From positions 62,001 to 126,000 of the forward strand of contig NZ_CAKMMP010000009.1 of assembly GCF_927798175.1 (NCBI RefSeq): a DNA stretch of 64,000 nt, read 5' to 3'. The position numbers were made by a program, and so were the translations under genes. Of this stretch, positions 56,054 to 64,000 are shown in pieces. Each line of letters begins with the position of its first letter. The stretch's first letter is position 1. This DNA comes from Paenibacillus sp. JJ-223. GTDB taxonomy: Bacteria; Bacillota; Bacilli; Paenibacillales; Paenibacillaceae. The notes beneath the pieces are model-generated. The model was not told the origin of the DNA. It ran no database searches and saw only the letters and a list, made by a program, of their open reading frames with translations.

Positions 56054-56893
56054 ATGGAAAACGCAAATATGCCATTCATTGTCAGTATCGAACGCTTTAA
56101 ACCGCATACGTATCAGCTGGAGCAGGGCGAAGGTTTCTTTATGTCCCACTCGCACGGGTACGATGAACTGACTCTTGTGCTCGAAGGTGAAGGGTATTAC
56201 AGTTCCCCCCAACAAAATATTAAAGTCGCTGCCGGGGATATGATCGTGATCCCGCCGGGGCTTCACCATGGTTTTGTATGCACTACGCCTTGGCAGGGCA
56301 TATCCGTGCATTACCGCATGGACATTTTACCTGTGCAGAGCCGCTATCCCTTTCACCGGTCGGACCAGGAAGGAGAGCGCATTCATCACGCCCATCTGAC
56401 GCAGGATGATCTGCAGTGGGCCAATTTCAGTCTGGCCCGGTTGGAAAAAGAATGCTTGTCGGACGATCGGGACATGGATGGGCTGCATCTGAAACAGCTT
56501 GCATTGGAGACGGTGCTGCAATTGTTTCGGCGCAATCTTGTCCGTGAGCAGTCCAGTGAGGCAGGCCGTTCGGAGCAGAGGGTCATTCAGGACATTTTGA
56601 AGGAGATCCACATGAAGTATTTCACCTCCTTAACCGTAGGGGATCTTGCCGCCAAACATTTTATGTCCGAAAGCCATTTGCGCAAAAAATTCGTGGAGGC
56701 CGTCGGGGTCTCGCCCAAACAGTACATCATCAACTTGCGGATCAAAGAGGCGAAACGGCTGCTGAGGCAGTCGAGCAAAGCCATTGAGACGATTGCCGCC
56801 GAGGTCGGATTTACTTCATCGAGCCGTTTCTATGATTCGTTTGTGAAATCGGTAGGCGCAACGCCGCTGGAATGGCGGACCAATCAGCAATAA
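56054..56893 (+). CDS. AraC-family regulator with cupin domain
   Basis: This is a 279-residue sugar-responsive regulator. The N-terminal cupin has the metal/ligand pattern MSHSHGYDELTLVLEGEGYY and GDMIVIPPGLHHGF. The C-terminal AraC domain reads LTVGDLAAKHFMSESHLRKK and IETIAAEVGFTSSSRFYDSF. It lies between the ArsR-like regulator and the GH43 gene and ends at a strong terminator. It is a likely activator of the GH43/ABC/GH2 operon. Confidence 0.9.
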   Translation: MENANMPFIVSIERFKPHTYQLEQGEGFFMSHSHGYDELTLVLEGEGYYSSPQQNIKVAAGDMIVIPPGLHHGFVCTTPWQGISVHYRMDILPVQSRYPFHRSDQEGERIHHAHLTQDDLQWANFSLARLEKECLSDDRDMDGLHLKQLALETVLQLFRRNLVREQSSEAGRSEQRVIQDILKEIHMKYFTSLTVGDLAAKHFMSESHLRKKFVEAVGVSPKQYIINLRIKEAKRLLRQSSKAIETIAAEVGFTSSSRFYDSFVKSVGATPLEWRTNQQ

Positions 56894-56910
56894 TATAGCG
56901 ATTTGATCGA

Positions 56911-56937
56911 AAACCGCCCTTGGGGCGGTTTTTTTCG
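56911..56937 (+). terminator. Intrinsic terminator after the AraC gene
   Basis: AAACCGCCC (56911-56919) pairs with GGGCGGTTT (56923-56931), followed by T5. Confidence 0.92.
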
Positions 56938-56969
56938 ACCGACGAAACCGATCAAAGGTGTTCTTTTTT

Positions 56970-57008
56970 TGAGCTTCAAATGAAGCGTTTTCATAATTGT
57001 TTATGAAA
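56970..57008 (+). promoter_or_regulatory. GH43 promoter with overlapping palindromes and cre-like site
   Basis: TTGAGC (56970-56975) and CATAAT are 17 bp apart. The spacer holds GCTTCA-AA-TGAAGC (56973-56986). TGAAGCGTTTTCA (56981-56993) is one base short of a CcpA cre box. TTTCATAA-TTGT-TTATGAAA (56989-57008) overlaps the -10. Confidence 0.6.
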
Positions 57009-57068
57009 CAGGTTTGCCAGATAATGAGAGAAGAATCGCGATATTACACATAACAAAGGGGAGGGCAC

Positions 57069-58052
57069 ATGAATTTGATCAACGAGAAAAACGTCTTCCG
57101 CAATCCAGTCGTTGCGCAGGCAGCCGATCCATGGGTGATGAAGCATACGGACGGTCAGTACTATTTCATGCACACGCGGTCGGATCGGTTGGAACTGGTG
57201 CAATCGGCATCTTTGGCCCGCATCGGAGAAGGCAAAAGGAAGGTCATTTGGAACCCCGAGCCGGGCGGTGCCTATAGCCGCAACTTGTGGGCGCCGGAGA
57301 TCCATCATGCAGCGGGGAAATGGTACGTCTATTTTACCGCCAATGATGGGGGGGGCGATGAGACTCGCCGAATTTGCGTGCTGGAGAATGAACGCGCCAA
57401 CCCTCTTGAAGGGGAATGGACGTGGAAAGGGGCACTGGACACTCCTGTTCCCGGATTGGACGGAACGGTGTTTACGCTAAGAGGAGAACTGTATTTTCTT
57501 TATGCCGGGTATGGTCACTTTCCCGATTACGGTTCGGCCATCTACATTATGCGTATGTCCAGTCCTATCAAGGTCACTGGCGATCATGTGCTGCTCACGG
57601 CTCCGACCATGGACTGGGAGAAGCAGGGCGGCATGGCAATCAATGAAGGTCCGGTGCTGCTGCACAGAAACGGACGTGTATTCCTCGTATATTCCGCAAG
57701 TACGACTTGGTCCGAAGATTATTCTCTGGGCATGCTGACGATGAACGAGCAGGACGATCCGATGATTCCTAGTTCCTGGAGCAAGTCGGATAAACCTGTA
57801 TTCAAAAAAAATCCGGAACACGCCGTGTACGCGACCGGACACAACAGTTTTACCAAGTCACCCGATGACACGGAGGATTGGATCGTTTACCATGCGCTCC
57901 CCGCTCCGGGAGCGGATACGGCACTGCGGGCAACACGCATTCAGCGTTTCGAGTGGAACGAAGACGGAACTCCATGCTTTGGCGTGCCACTTGGCGATGA
58001 GCAAGAGCTTTCTTTTCCATCCGGTGATCACGGTGAGCGAGAGGGAAGGTAG
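57069..58052 (+). CDS. GH43 glycoside hydrolase
   Basis: This is a 327-residue five-bladed beta-propeller enzyme of family 43, which hydrolyses arabinose- or xylose-containing oligosaccharides with inversion. The three carboxylates are visible as Asp20 (AADPWVM), Asp131 (GLDGTVF) and Glu193 (NEGPVLL). It lacks a signal peptide and acts in the cytoplasm, probably on sugars imported by the ABC system that follows. Its activity could be arabinofuranosidase, xylosidase or arabinanase. GGGGAGG precedes the ATG. Confidence 0.9.
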   Translation: MNLINEKNVFRNPVVAQAADPWVMKHTDGQYYFMHTRSDRLELVQSASLARIGEGKRKVIWNPEPGGAYSRNLWAPEIHHAAGKWYVYFTANDGGGDETRRICVLENERANPLEGEWTWKGALDTPVPGLDGTVFTLRGELYFLYAGYGHFPDYGSAIYIMRMSSPIKVTGDHVLLTAPTMDWEKQGGMAINEGPVLLHRNGRVFLVYSASTTWSEDYSLGMLTMNEQDDPMIPSSWSKSDKPVFKKNPEHAVYATGHNSFTKSPDDTEDWIVYHALPAPGADTALRATRIQRFEWNEDGTPCFGVPLGDEQELSFPSGDHGEREGR

Positions 58053-58272
58053 TCGCTATGCGGCATTTGTTTCAAAAACAATGGAAGTAAACCAGAGTTT
58101 CTCCAGAACACCCTAAGGAGAAGCATTTTTTTAACATATGTTTCAAAAAAGAAAGATGAAAACGGTATCATTTTTATGTTTTGTACGTTTGACGGGTGTG
58201 GATTACAAAAAAACAATAATAAAAAAACGTTGTTCGAAAGGGCTTCCCACAAATCGATTCGGGGGGATTCGC

Positions 58273-60000
58273 ATGACGAAATGGTCAAAACGTTTGATCA
58301 CGCTTACCTTGCTGCCTGCGCTGGTGCTGTCCATCGCCGCCTGCAGCAGCACAGATGCCGGGCAGACGCCAGCTCCGGAAAAGGGGAATTCCATAGAGCG
58401 GAAGGAAGTGGCTTTTACCGATATTAGCTCAACGATCCGGGGGAATACAGCTCCTTCCCAAGCGCAGATCGATGAGGTCAATACAACGTTAAACGATACG
58501 TACTTGGGGGACCTGTTTGATCAAAAAATACCGAACGACTATTCCGCTTACCCGTATTCCAAAGATGTTACGCTGGATGTTTGGCTGCCTGCCGACCCGA
58601 ACATCCCCGATATGAACAATCATAAGGTCCAAAAGCAGATCGAAAAGCTGACCGGCATCAAGGTCAACTTTATTACACCTCCCGTCGGACAGGAAGCGGA
58701 TGCGTTCACGCTCATGATCTCGTCGGGCGAACTGCCGGATATCATCATCAACCCCGAGCGTTATCCCGGAGGCCTGGAAGCAGGTCTGAACGACGGCGCG
58801 TACATGGATCTGACCGATCTGATGGAAACCAACGCGCCCAACTACTCCGCATGGCGCAATTCGGACGAAATGCGCAGGAAAACGACGGTGACGGACGACG
58901 GCAAACTGCTTGGCTTTTATGGCATCGCGCCGTATTCGGAATGGACCTGGTTCGGCACGTTGATCAAAAAGGAAGCCCTTGAAAAGACGGGGCTGGACGT
59001 ACCGGCGACCATTGACGAATGGCATACGTTTTTGCAAAAAAGCAAAGAAGCCGGTTATGCCGAACCGCTGAATTACGGCTCATCTTACGGCCAAATTTTT
59101 ACTGGCATTATCAATGGCGCCTACGGCGTTTGGGACTGGACGTTCCTCGACAATCACGGAAAAGTAGCGTGGGGGCCTGCCCAGCCGAAGGCAAAGGAGT
59201 ACTTGGCCACCATGCAGCAATGGAATAAGGAAGGCTTGCTCAACCGCGATTGGGCGACGGCGGACTTCAACCAGCGCATGGCGAGCGCGATATCGGACAA
59301 AACGTCTGTCATGATGGATTCGCCGGATACGATGTGGAGTTATTGGAAGCAGCAAAACGACATTGATTTTGTCGGTGCTCTGAACCCGGTCTTGAACGAA
59401 GGCGACAAGTCTGCTACAACGTACAAAAATTTCATGCGTACCGGACGGGCTGCAGCGATTACGACCCAATGCAAGGACGTTGAAGCAGCGATGGCGTGGC
59501 TGGATTTTAACTACAGCAAAAAGGGCTGGGAAATCGTGAACTATGGCGAATACGGGACCGTGCACTTGATCGACGAGAATGGCAAACCCTATTTTCCGGA
59601 GGACAGCTATATTTACAACGATCCCGATGGTCAGCCTGTAGCCACAACGTTGCTCAAATACCGCATGCATTCTTGGCCGTCTATTCGCGACGAGCATCAT
59701 TCCAATCCGCTAATTGTTGCAAAAGGCAGTTATTCGGGGGAGATCCGGAAGGAATGGACCGAGAACATGGATACGAGCATGGCCATGCCGCCGATCACGT
59801 TCACCCAGGAAGAAGCCTCGCGGGAAGCCGAATTGGGCAACCAGCTCGCGACGCTTCGCAGTGAATATTTTGCCAAAATTATCATGGGCGAGCTTCCGGT
59901 GGATGCGTACGACAAGTTCCTGAGCGAGGCGCAGAAGATGGGGCTGGATGAATTTCTGAGTCTGCACCAGGCTGCGCTGGACCGCTATAACCAAAGGTAG
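58273..60000 (+). CDS. Extracellular solute-binding lipoprotein for oligosaccharides
   Basis: This is a 575-residue family-1 solute-binding lipoprotein. The signal peptide ends LSIAAC (Cys24). The mature protein is of the YtcQ/LplA type (VTLDVWLPADPNIPDMNNHK; GELPDIIINPERYPGG). The open frame extends 45 codons upstream, but the ATG at 58273 directly begins the signal peptide. It stands before two permease genes, with no ATPase. Such importers share the MsmX/MsmK-type ATPase in trans. The substrate is probably an arabino- or xylo-oligosaccharide. Confidence 0.93.
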   Translation: MTKWSKRLITLTLLPALVLSIAACSSTDAGQTPAPEKGNSIERKEVAFTDISSTIRGNTAPSQAQIDEVNTTLNDTYLGDLFDQKIPNDYSAYPYSKDVTLDVWLPADPNIPDMNNHKVQKQIEKLTGIKVNFITPPVGQEADAFTLMISSGELPDIIINPERYPGGLEAGLNDGAYMDLTDLMETNAPNYSAWRNSDEMRRKTTVTDDGKLLGFYGIAPYSEWTWFGTLIKKEALEKTGLDVPATIDEWHTFLQKSKEAGYAEPLNYGSSYGQIFTGIINGAYGVWDWTFLDNHGKVAWGPAQPKAKEYLATMQQWNKEGLLNRDWATADFNQRMASAISDKTSVMMDSPDTMWSYWKQQNDIDFVGALNPVLNEGDKSATTYKNFMRTGRAAAITTQCKDVEAAMAWLDFNYSKKGWEIVNYGEYGTVHLIDENGKPYFPEDSYIYNDPDGQPVATTLLKYRMHSWPSIRDEHHSNPLIVAKGSYSGEIRKEWTENMDTSMAMPPITFTQEEASREAELGNQLATLRSEYFAKIIMGELPVDAYDKFLSEAQKMGLDEFLSLHQAALDRYNQR

Positions 60001-60054
60001 GGTGAAAGACATGCTGAAGGGAAGCGGAGAAGCCGGAAAAGAGGTGTTTATTCC

Positions 60055-61026
60055 ATGCTGACGATACGTAAAAACAAAAACGTGGGCGGCCTGGCGACCG
60101 CTTCGCCGCGCGGAAGCAAACGGAACATGATCAAGAAAGACTTCAGGAAGAACTGGTTCGCCTACCTTCTCGCCATTCCGGTCATTGCCTGGTTTCTCGT
60201 GTTCTGCTACGGGCCGATGTGGGGTGTGCTGATCGCATTCAAGGACTATAAACCGCTCCTTGGCTTTGATGGCAGCCAGTGGGTGGGGTTCAAACATTTT
60301 ATCGAATTTTTCGAAGGCCCGTACTTTTGGCGGGTCGTCAAAAATACGCTGCTGCTCAATGTTTGGGGCATCGTGTTTGGGTTCACGGCTCCCATCATTC
60401 TTGCGTTGATGCTGAACGAAGCCCGCGACGGCCGGTTCAAAAAAATAGTGCAGACGATCACGTACATGCCCCACTTCATTTCGCTCGTGGTCGTCTGCGG
60501 CATGATCCACATTTTTACGGCCGACGGGGGCATCCTGACCCAACTGCTCGAATTCATAACCGGCAAGGAGTACAGCTCGCTGCTCGGATACTCGTCCCTG
60601 TTCAGGCCGATCTACACCTTCTCGGGCATTTGGCAGAGCATCGGGTGGGAAAGCATCATCTATTTGGCGGCGATGAGCTCCATCGACCCCGCGTTGTACG
60701 AAGCTGCGGAGATCGACGGCGTGGGCAGGATCAAGAAGATGTGGCATATTACGCTGCCGCAGATCAGCCCGGTCATCGTCATCCTGTTCATTTTTGCGAT
60801 CGGCGGCTTGATGGCTTCCGGATACGAAAAGATCATTCTTTTGTACAATCCGCTGACCTACGATACGGCTGATGTTATTGCGTCATATGTATATCGGCGC
60901 GGGCTGAGGGAAGCCAGCTTGAGTTATTCCACCGCCGTCGGCCTGTTAAGCTCGGTGATCAATTTTGCCTTGTTATGGGTCACGAACCGGCTTGCCAGAC
61001 GTTATTCCGAGGTGAGTTTATGGTAG
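60055..61026 (+). CDS. Sugar ABC permease (LplB/YtcP-like)
   Basis: This is a 323-residue, six-helix permease. After a basic N-terminal tail comes NWFAYLLAIPVIAWFLVFCY. The EAA loop is present as YEAAEIDGVGRIKKMWHITL and PQISPVI. It pairs with the permease gene 23 bp downstream. GAGGTG lies nine bases upstream of the ATG. Confidence 0.93.
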   Translation: MLTIRKNKNVGGLATASPRGSKRNMIKKDFRKNWFAYLLAIPVIAWFLVFCYGPMWGVLIAFKDYKPLLGFDGSQWVGFKHFIEFFEGPYFWRVVKNTLLLNVWGIVFGFTAPIILALMLNEARDGRFKKIVQTITYMPHFISLVVVCGMIHIFTADGGILTQLLEFITGKEYSSLLGYSSLFRPIYTFSGIWQSIGWESIIYLAAMSSIDPALYEAAEIDGVGRIKKMWHITLPQISPVIVILFIFAIGGLMASGYEKIILLYNPLTYDTADVIASYVYRRGLREASLSYSTAVGLLSSVINFALLWVTNRLARRYSEVSLW

Positions 61027-61049
61027 GAAGGCAAGAAGGAGGTGTGGGG

Positions 61050-61952
61050 ATGAGCGTACGCAAATCGATGGGCAACCGCATGTTCGACGTGTTTAACTAC
61101 ACGCTGTTGACTGTGCTGACCCTGGCGTGCCTGTATCCGATTTTGCATATCGTGTTTGCGTCCTTCAGCGATCCGGCCAGGCTGGTTGCCCACAAAGGGC
61201 TGCTGCTGAAACCGCTCGGCTTCACGCTGGACGGATATAAGCTGATTTTCAAGGATAACAGCCTGCTGGTGGGGTACAAAAACACAATCATTTACGTCGG
61301 GCTGGGTACCTTGATCAACATGGTCATGACGATCATGGGCGCGTTTGTGCTCTCCCGGCGGGATCTTTATTTCAAAAACGCCATCATGATCGTGATCACG
61401 ATTACGATGTTTTTCGGAGGTGGGCTGATCCCCTGGTTTCTGCTCATGAAGGACATCGGCCTGTTCAACAACTTGTGGGCCATGGTTCTTCCGACCGCGC
61501 TGAGTACTTGGAACATCATCATTCTGCGGACCGGCTTCCAGGCCATTCCCGCCGAATTGGAGGAGTCCGCGACCATTGACGGCGCAAGCCAGGCCCGCAT
61601 CCTATTTTATGTCATTTTGCCGCTGTCGAAAGCGACGCTGGCGGTCATTTTCCTGTATTACCTCGTGGGAAACTGGAATTCCTGGTTCAACGCGATGGTG
61701 CTCTTGCAGGATCGGGACAAATTCCCGCTGCAGCTGCTGATGAAGGAGATTCTGGTCGCCAACGATTCGTCGGCAACGACGATGGGCAGCGCGGGCGGCG
61801 TCGTCATCGACAGTGCCGGAAGCTCGACCGCTTACCGGGAACTGGTCAAATATTGCACCATCGTTGTATCCACCATCCCGATTCTGATGGTATATCCTTT
61901 CCTGCAAAAATATTTCGTCAAAGGGGTATACGTCGGTTCGATCAAAGGCTGA
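61050..61952 (+). CDS. Sugar ABC permease (LplC/YtcP-like)
   Basis: This is the second permease, 300 residues, with the N-terminal TLACLYPILHIVFASFSDPA pattern, the EAA loop (ELEESATIDGASQARILFYV, then ILPLSKA) and the C-terminal LQKYFVKGVYVGSIKG end common to this family. AGGAGGTG precedes the ATG at 61050. The longer open frame overlaps the previous gene and lacks an RBS. Confidence 0.94.
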   Translation: MSVRKSMGNRMFDVFNYTLLTVLTLACLYPILHIVFASFSDPARLVAHKGLLLKPLGFTLDGYKLIFKDNSLLVGYKNTIIYVGLGTLINMVMTIMGAFVLSRRDLYFKNAIMIVITITMFFGGGLIPWFLLMKDIGLFNNLWAMVLPTALSTWNIIILRTGFQAIPAELEESATIDGASQARILFYVILPLSKATLAVIFLYYLVGNWNSWFNAMVLLQDRDKFPLQLLMKEILVANDSSATTMGSAGGVVIDSAGSSTAYRELVKYCTIVVSTIPILMVYPFLQKYFVKGVYVGSIKG

Positions 61953-61968
61953 AGGAGATTGGTTAACC

Positions 61969-63753
61969 ATGACAACTGAAAAGGCAACCGCAGCATCGAT
62001 CGCGCGTGCGGATTATCCGAGACCGCAGTTTATGCGCAAGGCATGGAGCTGCTTGAATGGCGAATGGGAATTTCAGTTCGACGATGCTTGCATCGGCGAG
62101 GAAGAGAAATGGTACAGTACCGAGCGGTTAACGGCATTTTCGCGTAAAATTCAGGTCCCGTTTGCCTTCCAAAGCCCGCTTAGCGGCATCGGTGATCCTT
62201 CGTTCCATGACATCGTATGGTATCGCCGAAGCTTCGAAGTCCCGGCCGACTGGAAGGGCAAACGGATCGTGCTCCATTTTGGTGCAGTGGATTATTCGGC
62301 CAAAGTGTGGGTGAACGGTAACCTTGTCGCGACGCATGAAGGAGGTCATACCCCGTTTCAGGCAGACATTACTTCCGCGCTGGCGGACAACGACAATTGG
62401 GTTGTCGTGCGCGCCGAGGATTTCAGTCGCGACGTTTCGCTGCCGCGGGGCAAGCAGTATTGGAAGGAGCAATCGGCGAGCATTTTCTACACCCGTACGA
62501 CGGGAATTTGGCAAAGCGTGTGGCTTGAACCGGTCTCCCGCGTGCATTTATCCAGGATCAGGCTCACCCCTGACATCGATCGGAACGAAATCCGGGTGCG
62601 CGCTTTCCTGGAAGGTCTCCGTTCATCCGAAGAGCTGACGCTTGAAGTGTCGGTCACATATCAAGGAAAGCTTGTAGCAGAAGACCGGTACGGGATCAGA
62701 CAGAATGAGGCGATGCGGACCATCGGTTTGAATGACTTTTTCGAACATGGCATGGGGCGTTTGTGGAGTCCGGAACATCCGCATTTGTATGACATTCACC
62801 TGCGTTTGCTGCGTGGAGAAGAATCCCTTGATGAAGTCGTCAGCTATTTCGGCATGCGCAAAGTATCGATCGAAGGCGGCAAGCTGTGCCTGAACAATCA
62901 CCCTTACTTTCAGCGGCTGGTGCTGGACCAGGGGTATTTCCCCGATGGCGTGCTGACCCCTCCTTCCGACGAGGCTATCCAAAAGGATATCGAGCTAACT
63001 AAAGCGCTGGGCTTTAACGGCGTGCGCAAACACCAGAAAACGGAAGATCCCCGGTTCCTGTACTGGTGCGACCGGATGGGCTTGCTGGTCTGGAGCGAGG
63101 CGGCGAATGCTTACGCCTATTCCGAATCGTATGTTCGTCGTTTCACGAGGGAGTGGCAGGAGATCATCGAGCGGGATTACAATCACCCTTGCATCGTGAC
63201 CTGGGTACCGCTGAACGAAAGCTGGGGCGTCCCGAACGTGCAGGTCGATGAGCGCCAGCAGCAGCATGGGTTAGCGATGGTGCATCTGACCAAATCGCTC
63301 GACGGCAGCAGGCCGGTCGTATATAACGATGGCTGGGAGCATATGACGACAGACTTGCTGACGATCCATGATTACGAGAGCCGCCAAGAGGTGCTGGAGG
63401 CGCGTTATGCAAGCGTGGAATCCGTCACCAGCTCAATGCCGTCCAATCGCAGGCTGTTCGTTGGCGGGGCGGCTTACGAGAGTCAACCGATCCTGGTGTC
63501 GGAATTCGGGGGCATTGCGTTCAAAAAAAGCGAATGGGAAGGCTGGGGTTACTCTGGCGCCGAGAACGAAGAGGAATTTCTGCAAAAGCTGGAGGCCGTC
63601 GTGCGGCCGATGTTCGATTCTCCGGTCGTGCAAGGGTATTGTTATACGCAATTGACCGACGTCGAACAGGAGATCAATGGACTGCTGACGTACGACAGAC
63701 AGCCCAAGGCTCCGCTGGAAGCGATTCGCCGCATCATGGAAGGCCGGAAATAA
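61969..63753 (+). CDS. GH2 glycoside hydrolase (beta-galactosidase/beta-glucuronidase type)
   Basis: This is a 594-residue cytoplasmic glycosidase. It has an N-terminal sugar-binding jelly-roll (VWVNGNLVATHEGGHTPFQA), an Ig-like linker domain and a TIM barrel with acid/base Glu417 (WVPLNESWGVPNV) and nucleophile Glu512 (VSEFGGIAF). At about 600 residues it resembles the short GH2 enzymes of unknown specificity rather than LacZ. It is 16 bp after the permease gene and probably removes a beta-linked side sugar from the imported oligosaccharide. Confidence 0.9.
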   Translation: MTTEKATAASIARADYPRPQFMRKAWSCLNGEWEFQFDDACIGEEEKWYSTERLTAFSRKIQVPFAFQSPLSGIGDPSFHDIVWYRRSFEVPADWKGKRIVLHFGAVDYSAKVWVNGNLVATHEGGHTPFQADITSALADNDNWVVVRAEDFSRDVSLPRGKQYWKEQSASIFYTRTTGIWQSVWLEPVSRVHLSRIRLTPDIDRNEIRVRAFLEGLRSSEELTLEVSVTYQGKLVAEDRYGIRQNEAMRTIGLNDFFEHGMGRLWSPEHPHLYDIHLRLLRGEESLDEVVSYFGMRKVSIEGGKLCLNNHPYFQRLVLDQGYFPDGVLTPPSDEAIQKDIELTKALGFNGVRKHQKTEDPRFLYWCDRMGLLVWSEAANAYAYSESYVRRFTREWQEIIERDYNHPCIVTWVPLNESWGVPNVQVDERQQQHGLAMVHLTKSLDGSRPVVYNDGWEHMTTDLLTIHDYESRQEVLEARYASVESVTSSMPSNRRLFVGGAAYESQPILVSEFGGIAFKKSEWEGWGYSGAENEEEFLQKLEAVVRPMFDSPVVQGYCYTQLTDVEQEINGLLTYDRQPKAPLEAIRRIMEGRK

Positions 63754-63789
63754 GCCGTTCAAATCCAATTCGGGAAGGAAGCGTGTTGA

Positions 63790-64000
63790 ATGATGAAGGT
63801 CAGGCATGGAAAAACACTGCTGCTCGCCCTATGTGCCCTGCTGGTATTCCCTATGGACGGTGCTTCTTATGCCGCCAGCACGCAGAATAACTTCTATAAT
63901 GTCGTCATGCAGGACGGGGCGGACCCTTGGGTTTACAAACATACGGACGGTTATTATTACTTTACGAAAACGACCGGCGGCAATGTCACGATCTGGAAAT
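63790..64000 (+). CDS. Secreted GH43-like glycoside hydrolase, 3' partial
   Basis: The first 70 residues of a further gene run off the window. A signal peptide (MMKVRHGKTLLLALCALLVF, cleavage near SYAA) is followed by a GH43 blade start, DGADPWVYKHTDGYYYFTKT, with the catalytic-base Asp in DPWV. It closely parallels the start of the cytoplasmic GH43 at 57069. Being exported, it would cut polymer or long oligosaccharides outside the cell. Two adjacent ATGs can serve as start; GGAAGGAAG is upstream. Confidence 0.8.
   Translation, partial: MMKVRHGKTLLLALCALLVFPMDGASYAASTQNNFYNVVMQDGADPWVYKHTDGYYYFTKTTGGNVTIWK

Overview
The window looks like a chromosomal segment of a Paenibacillus-type Gram-positive bacterium. 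The evidence is the many lipoprotein solute-binding proteins of the YtcQ/LplA type, a YesN-like response regulator, several AraC regulators beside glycoside hydrolases, a PyrR-type attenuator, a T-box leader, GGAGG-type ribosome binding sites with frequent TTG/GTG starts, and U-tract terminators. I see no rRNA, tRNA, CRISPR array or prophage. The species assignment is inference.

Layout. 1-3.3 kb: the end of a two-component/ABC sugar system (response regulator and lipoprotein). 3.3-7.9 kb: a tiny DUF4023-like gene, a TrmB regulator, an MFS exporter, a TetR regulator, a membrane protein and a GNAT enzyme. 7.9-10.5 kb: a 6-phospho-beta-glucosidase divergent from its LacI regulator. 10.6-12.6 kb: a DUF3817 protein, a pentapeptide-repeat protein and a CarD-like protein. 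12.8-15.6 kb: cytosine permease and deaminase behind a PyrR-type attenuator. 15.8-18.4 kb: a small secreted peptide, then an AraC regulator divergent from an alpha-L-fucosidase. 18.45-18.7 kb: an IS1182-type transposase remnant. 18.7-21.5 kb: DedA, a PadR/membrane-protein pair, and a secreted stalk-domain protein. 22.2-27.6 kb: an 1827-residue secreted subtilase.

28-37.7 kb: a coherent amino-acid/peptide salvage region. It contains a PLP C-S lyase-type enzyme, a FadR-type regulator, an M20 deacylase, a peptide ABC binding protein and two permeases with no ATPase, an S9 peptidase and an unknown protein. A near-identical 21-bp operator-like site lies in front of both the lyase and the regulator. 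37.9-40.9 kb: small membrane and lipoprotein genes around a GH115-like protein. 41-45 kb: a visibly more A+T-rich module of two-component system plus ABC transporter with two permeases, resembling lantibiotic/bacitracin immunity systems, with helically phased repeats in its promoter. 45.4-47.7 kb: an EmrB-type exporter divergent from a TetR regulator. 47.8-51.3 kb: an FAD oxidoreductase and a membrane protein with DUF3592-like modules. 51.6-54.9 kb: another A+T-rich patch with a T-box leader feeding a broken methionyl-tRNA synthetase, a membrane protein and an AraC regulator.

55-64 kb: a carbohydrate-use cluster of two regulators, GH43, an ABC importer (binding protein and two permeases), GH2 and the start of a second, secreted GH43, consistent with arabinoxylan-type oligosaccharides.

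Three copies of a roughly 205-235-bp dispersed element with a perfect AGCTTTCT/AGAAAGCT hairpin lie at 11.1, 33.1 and 45.1 kb. This is the most notable structure not explained by genes.
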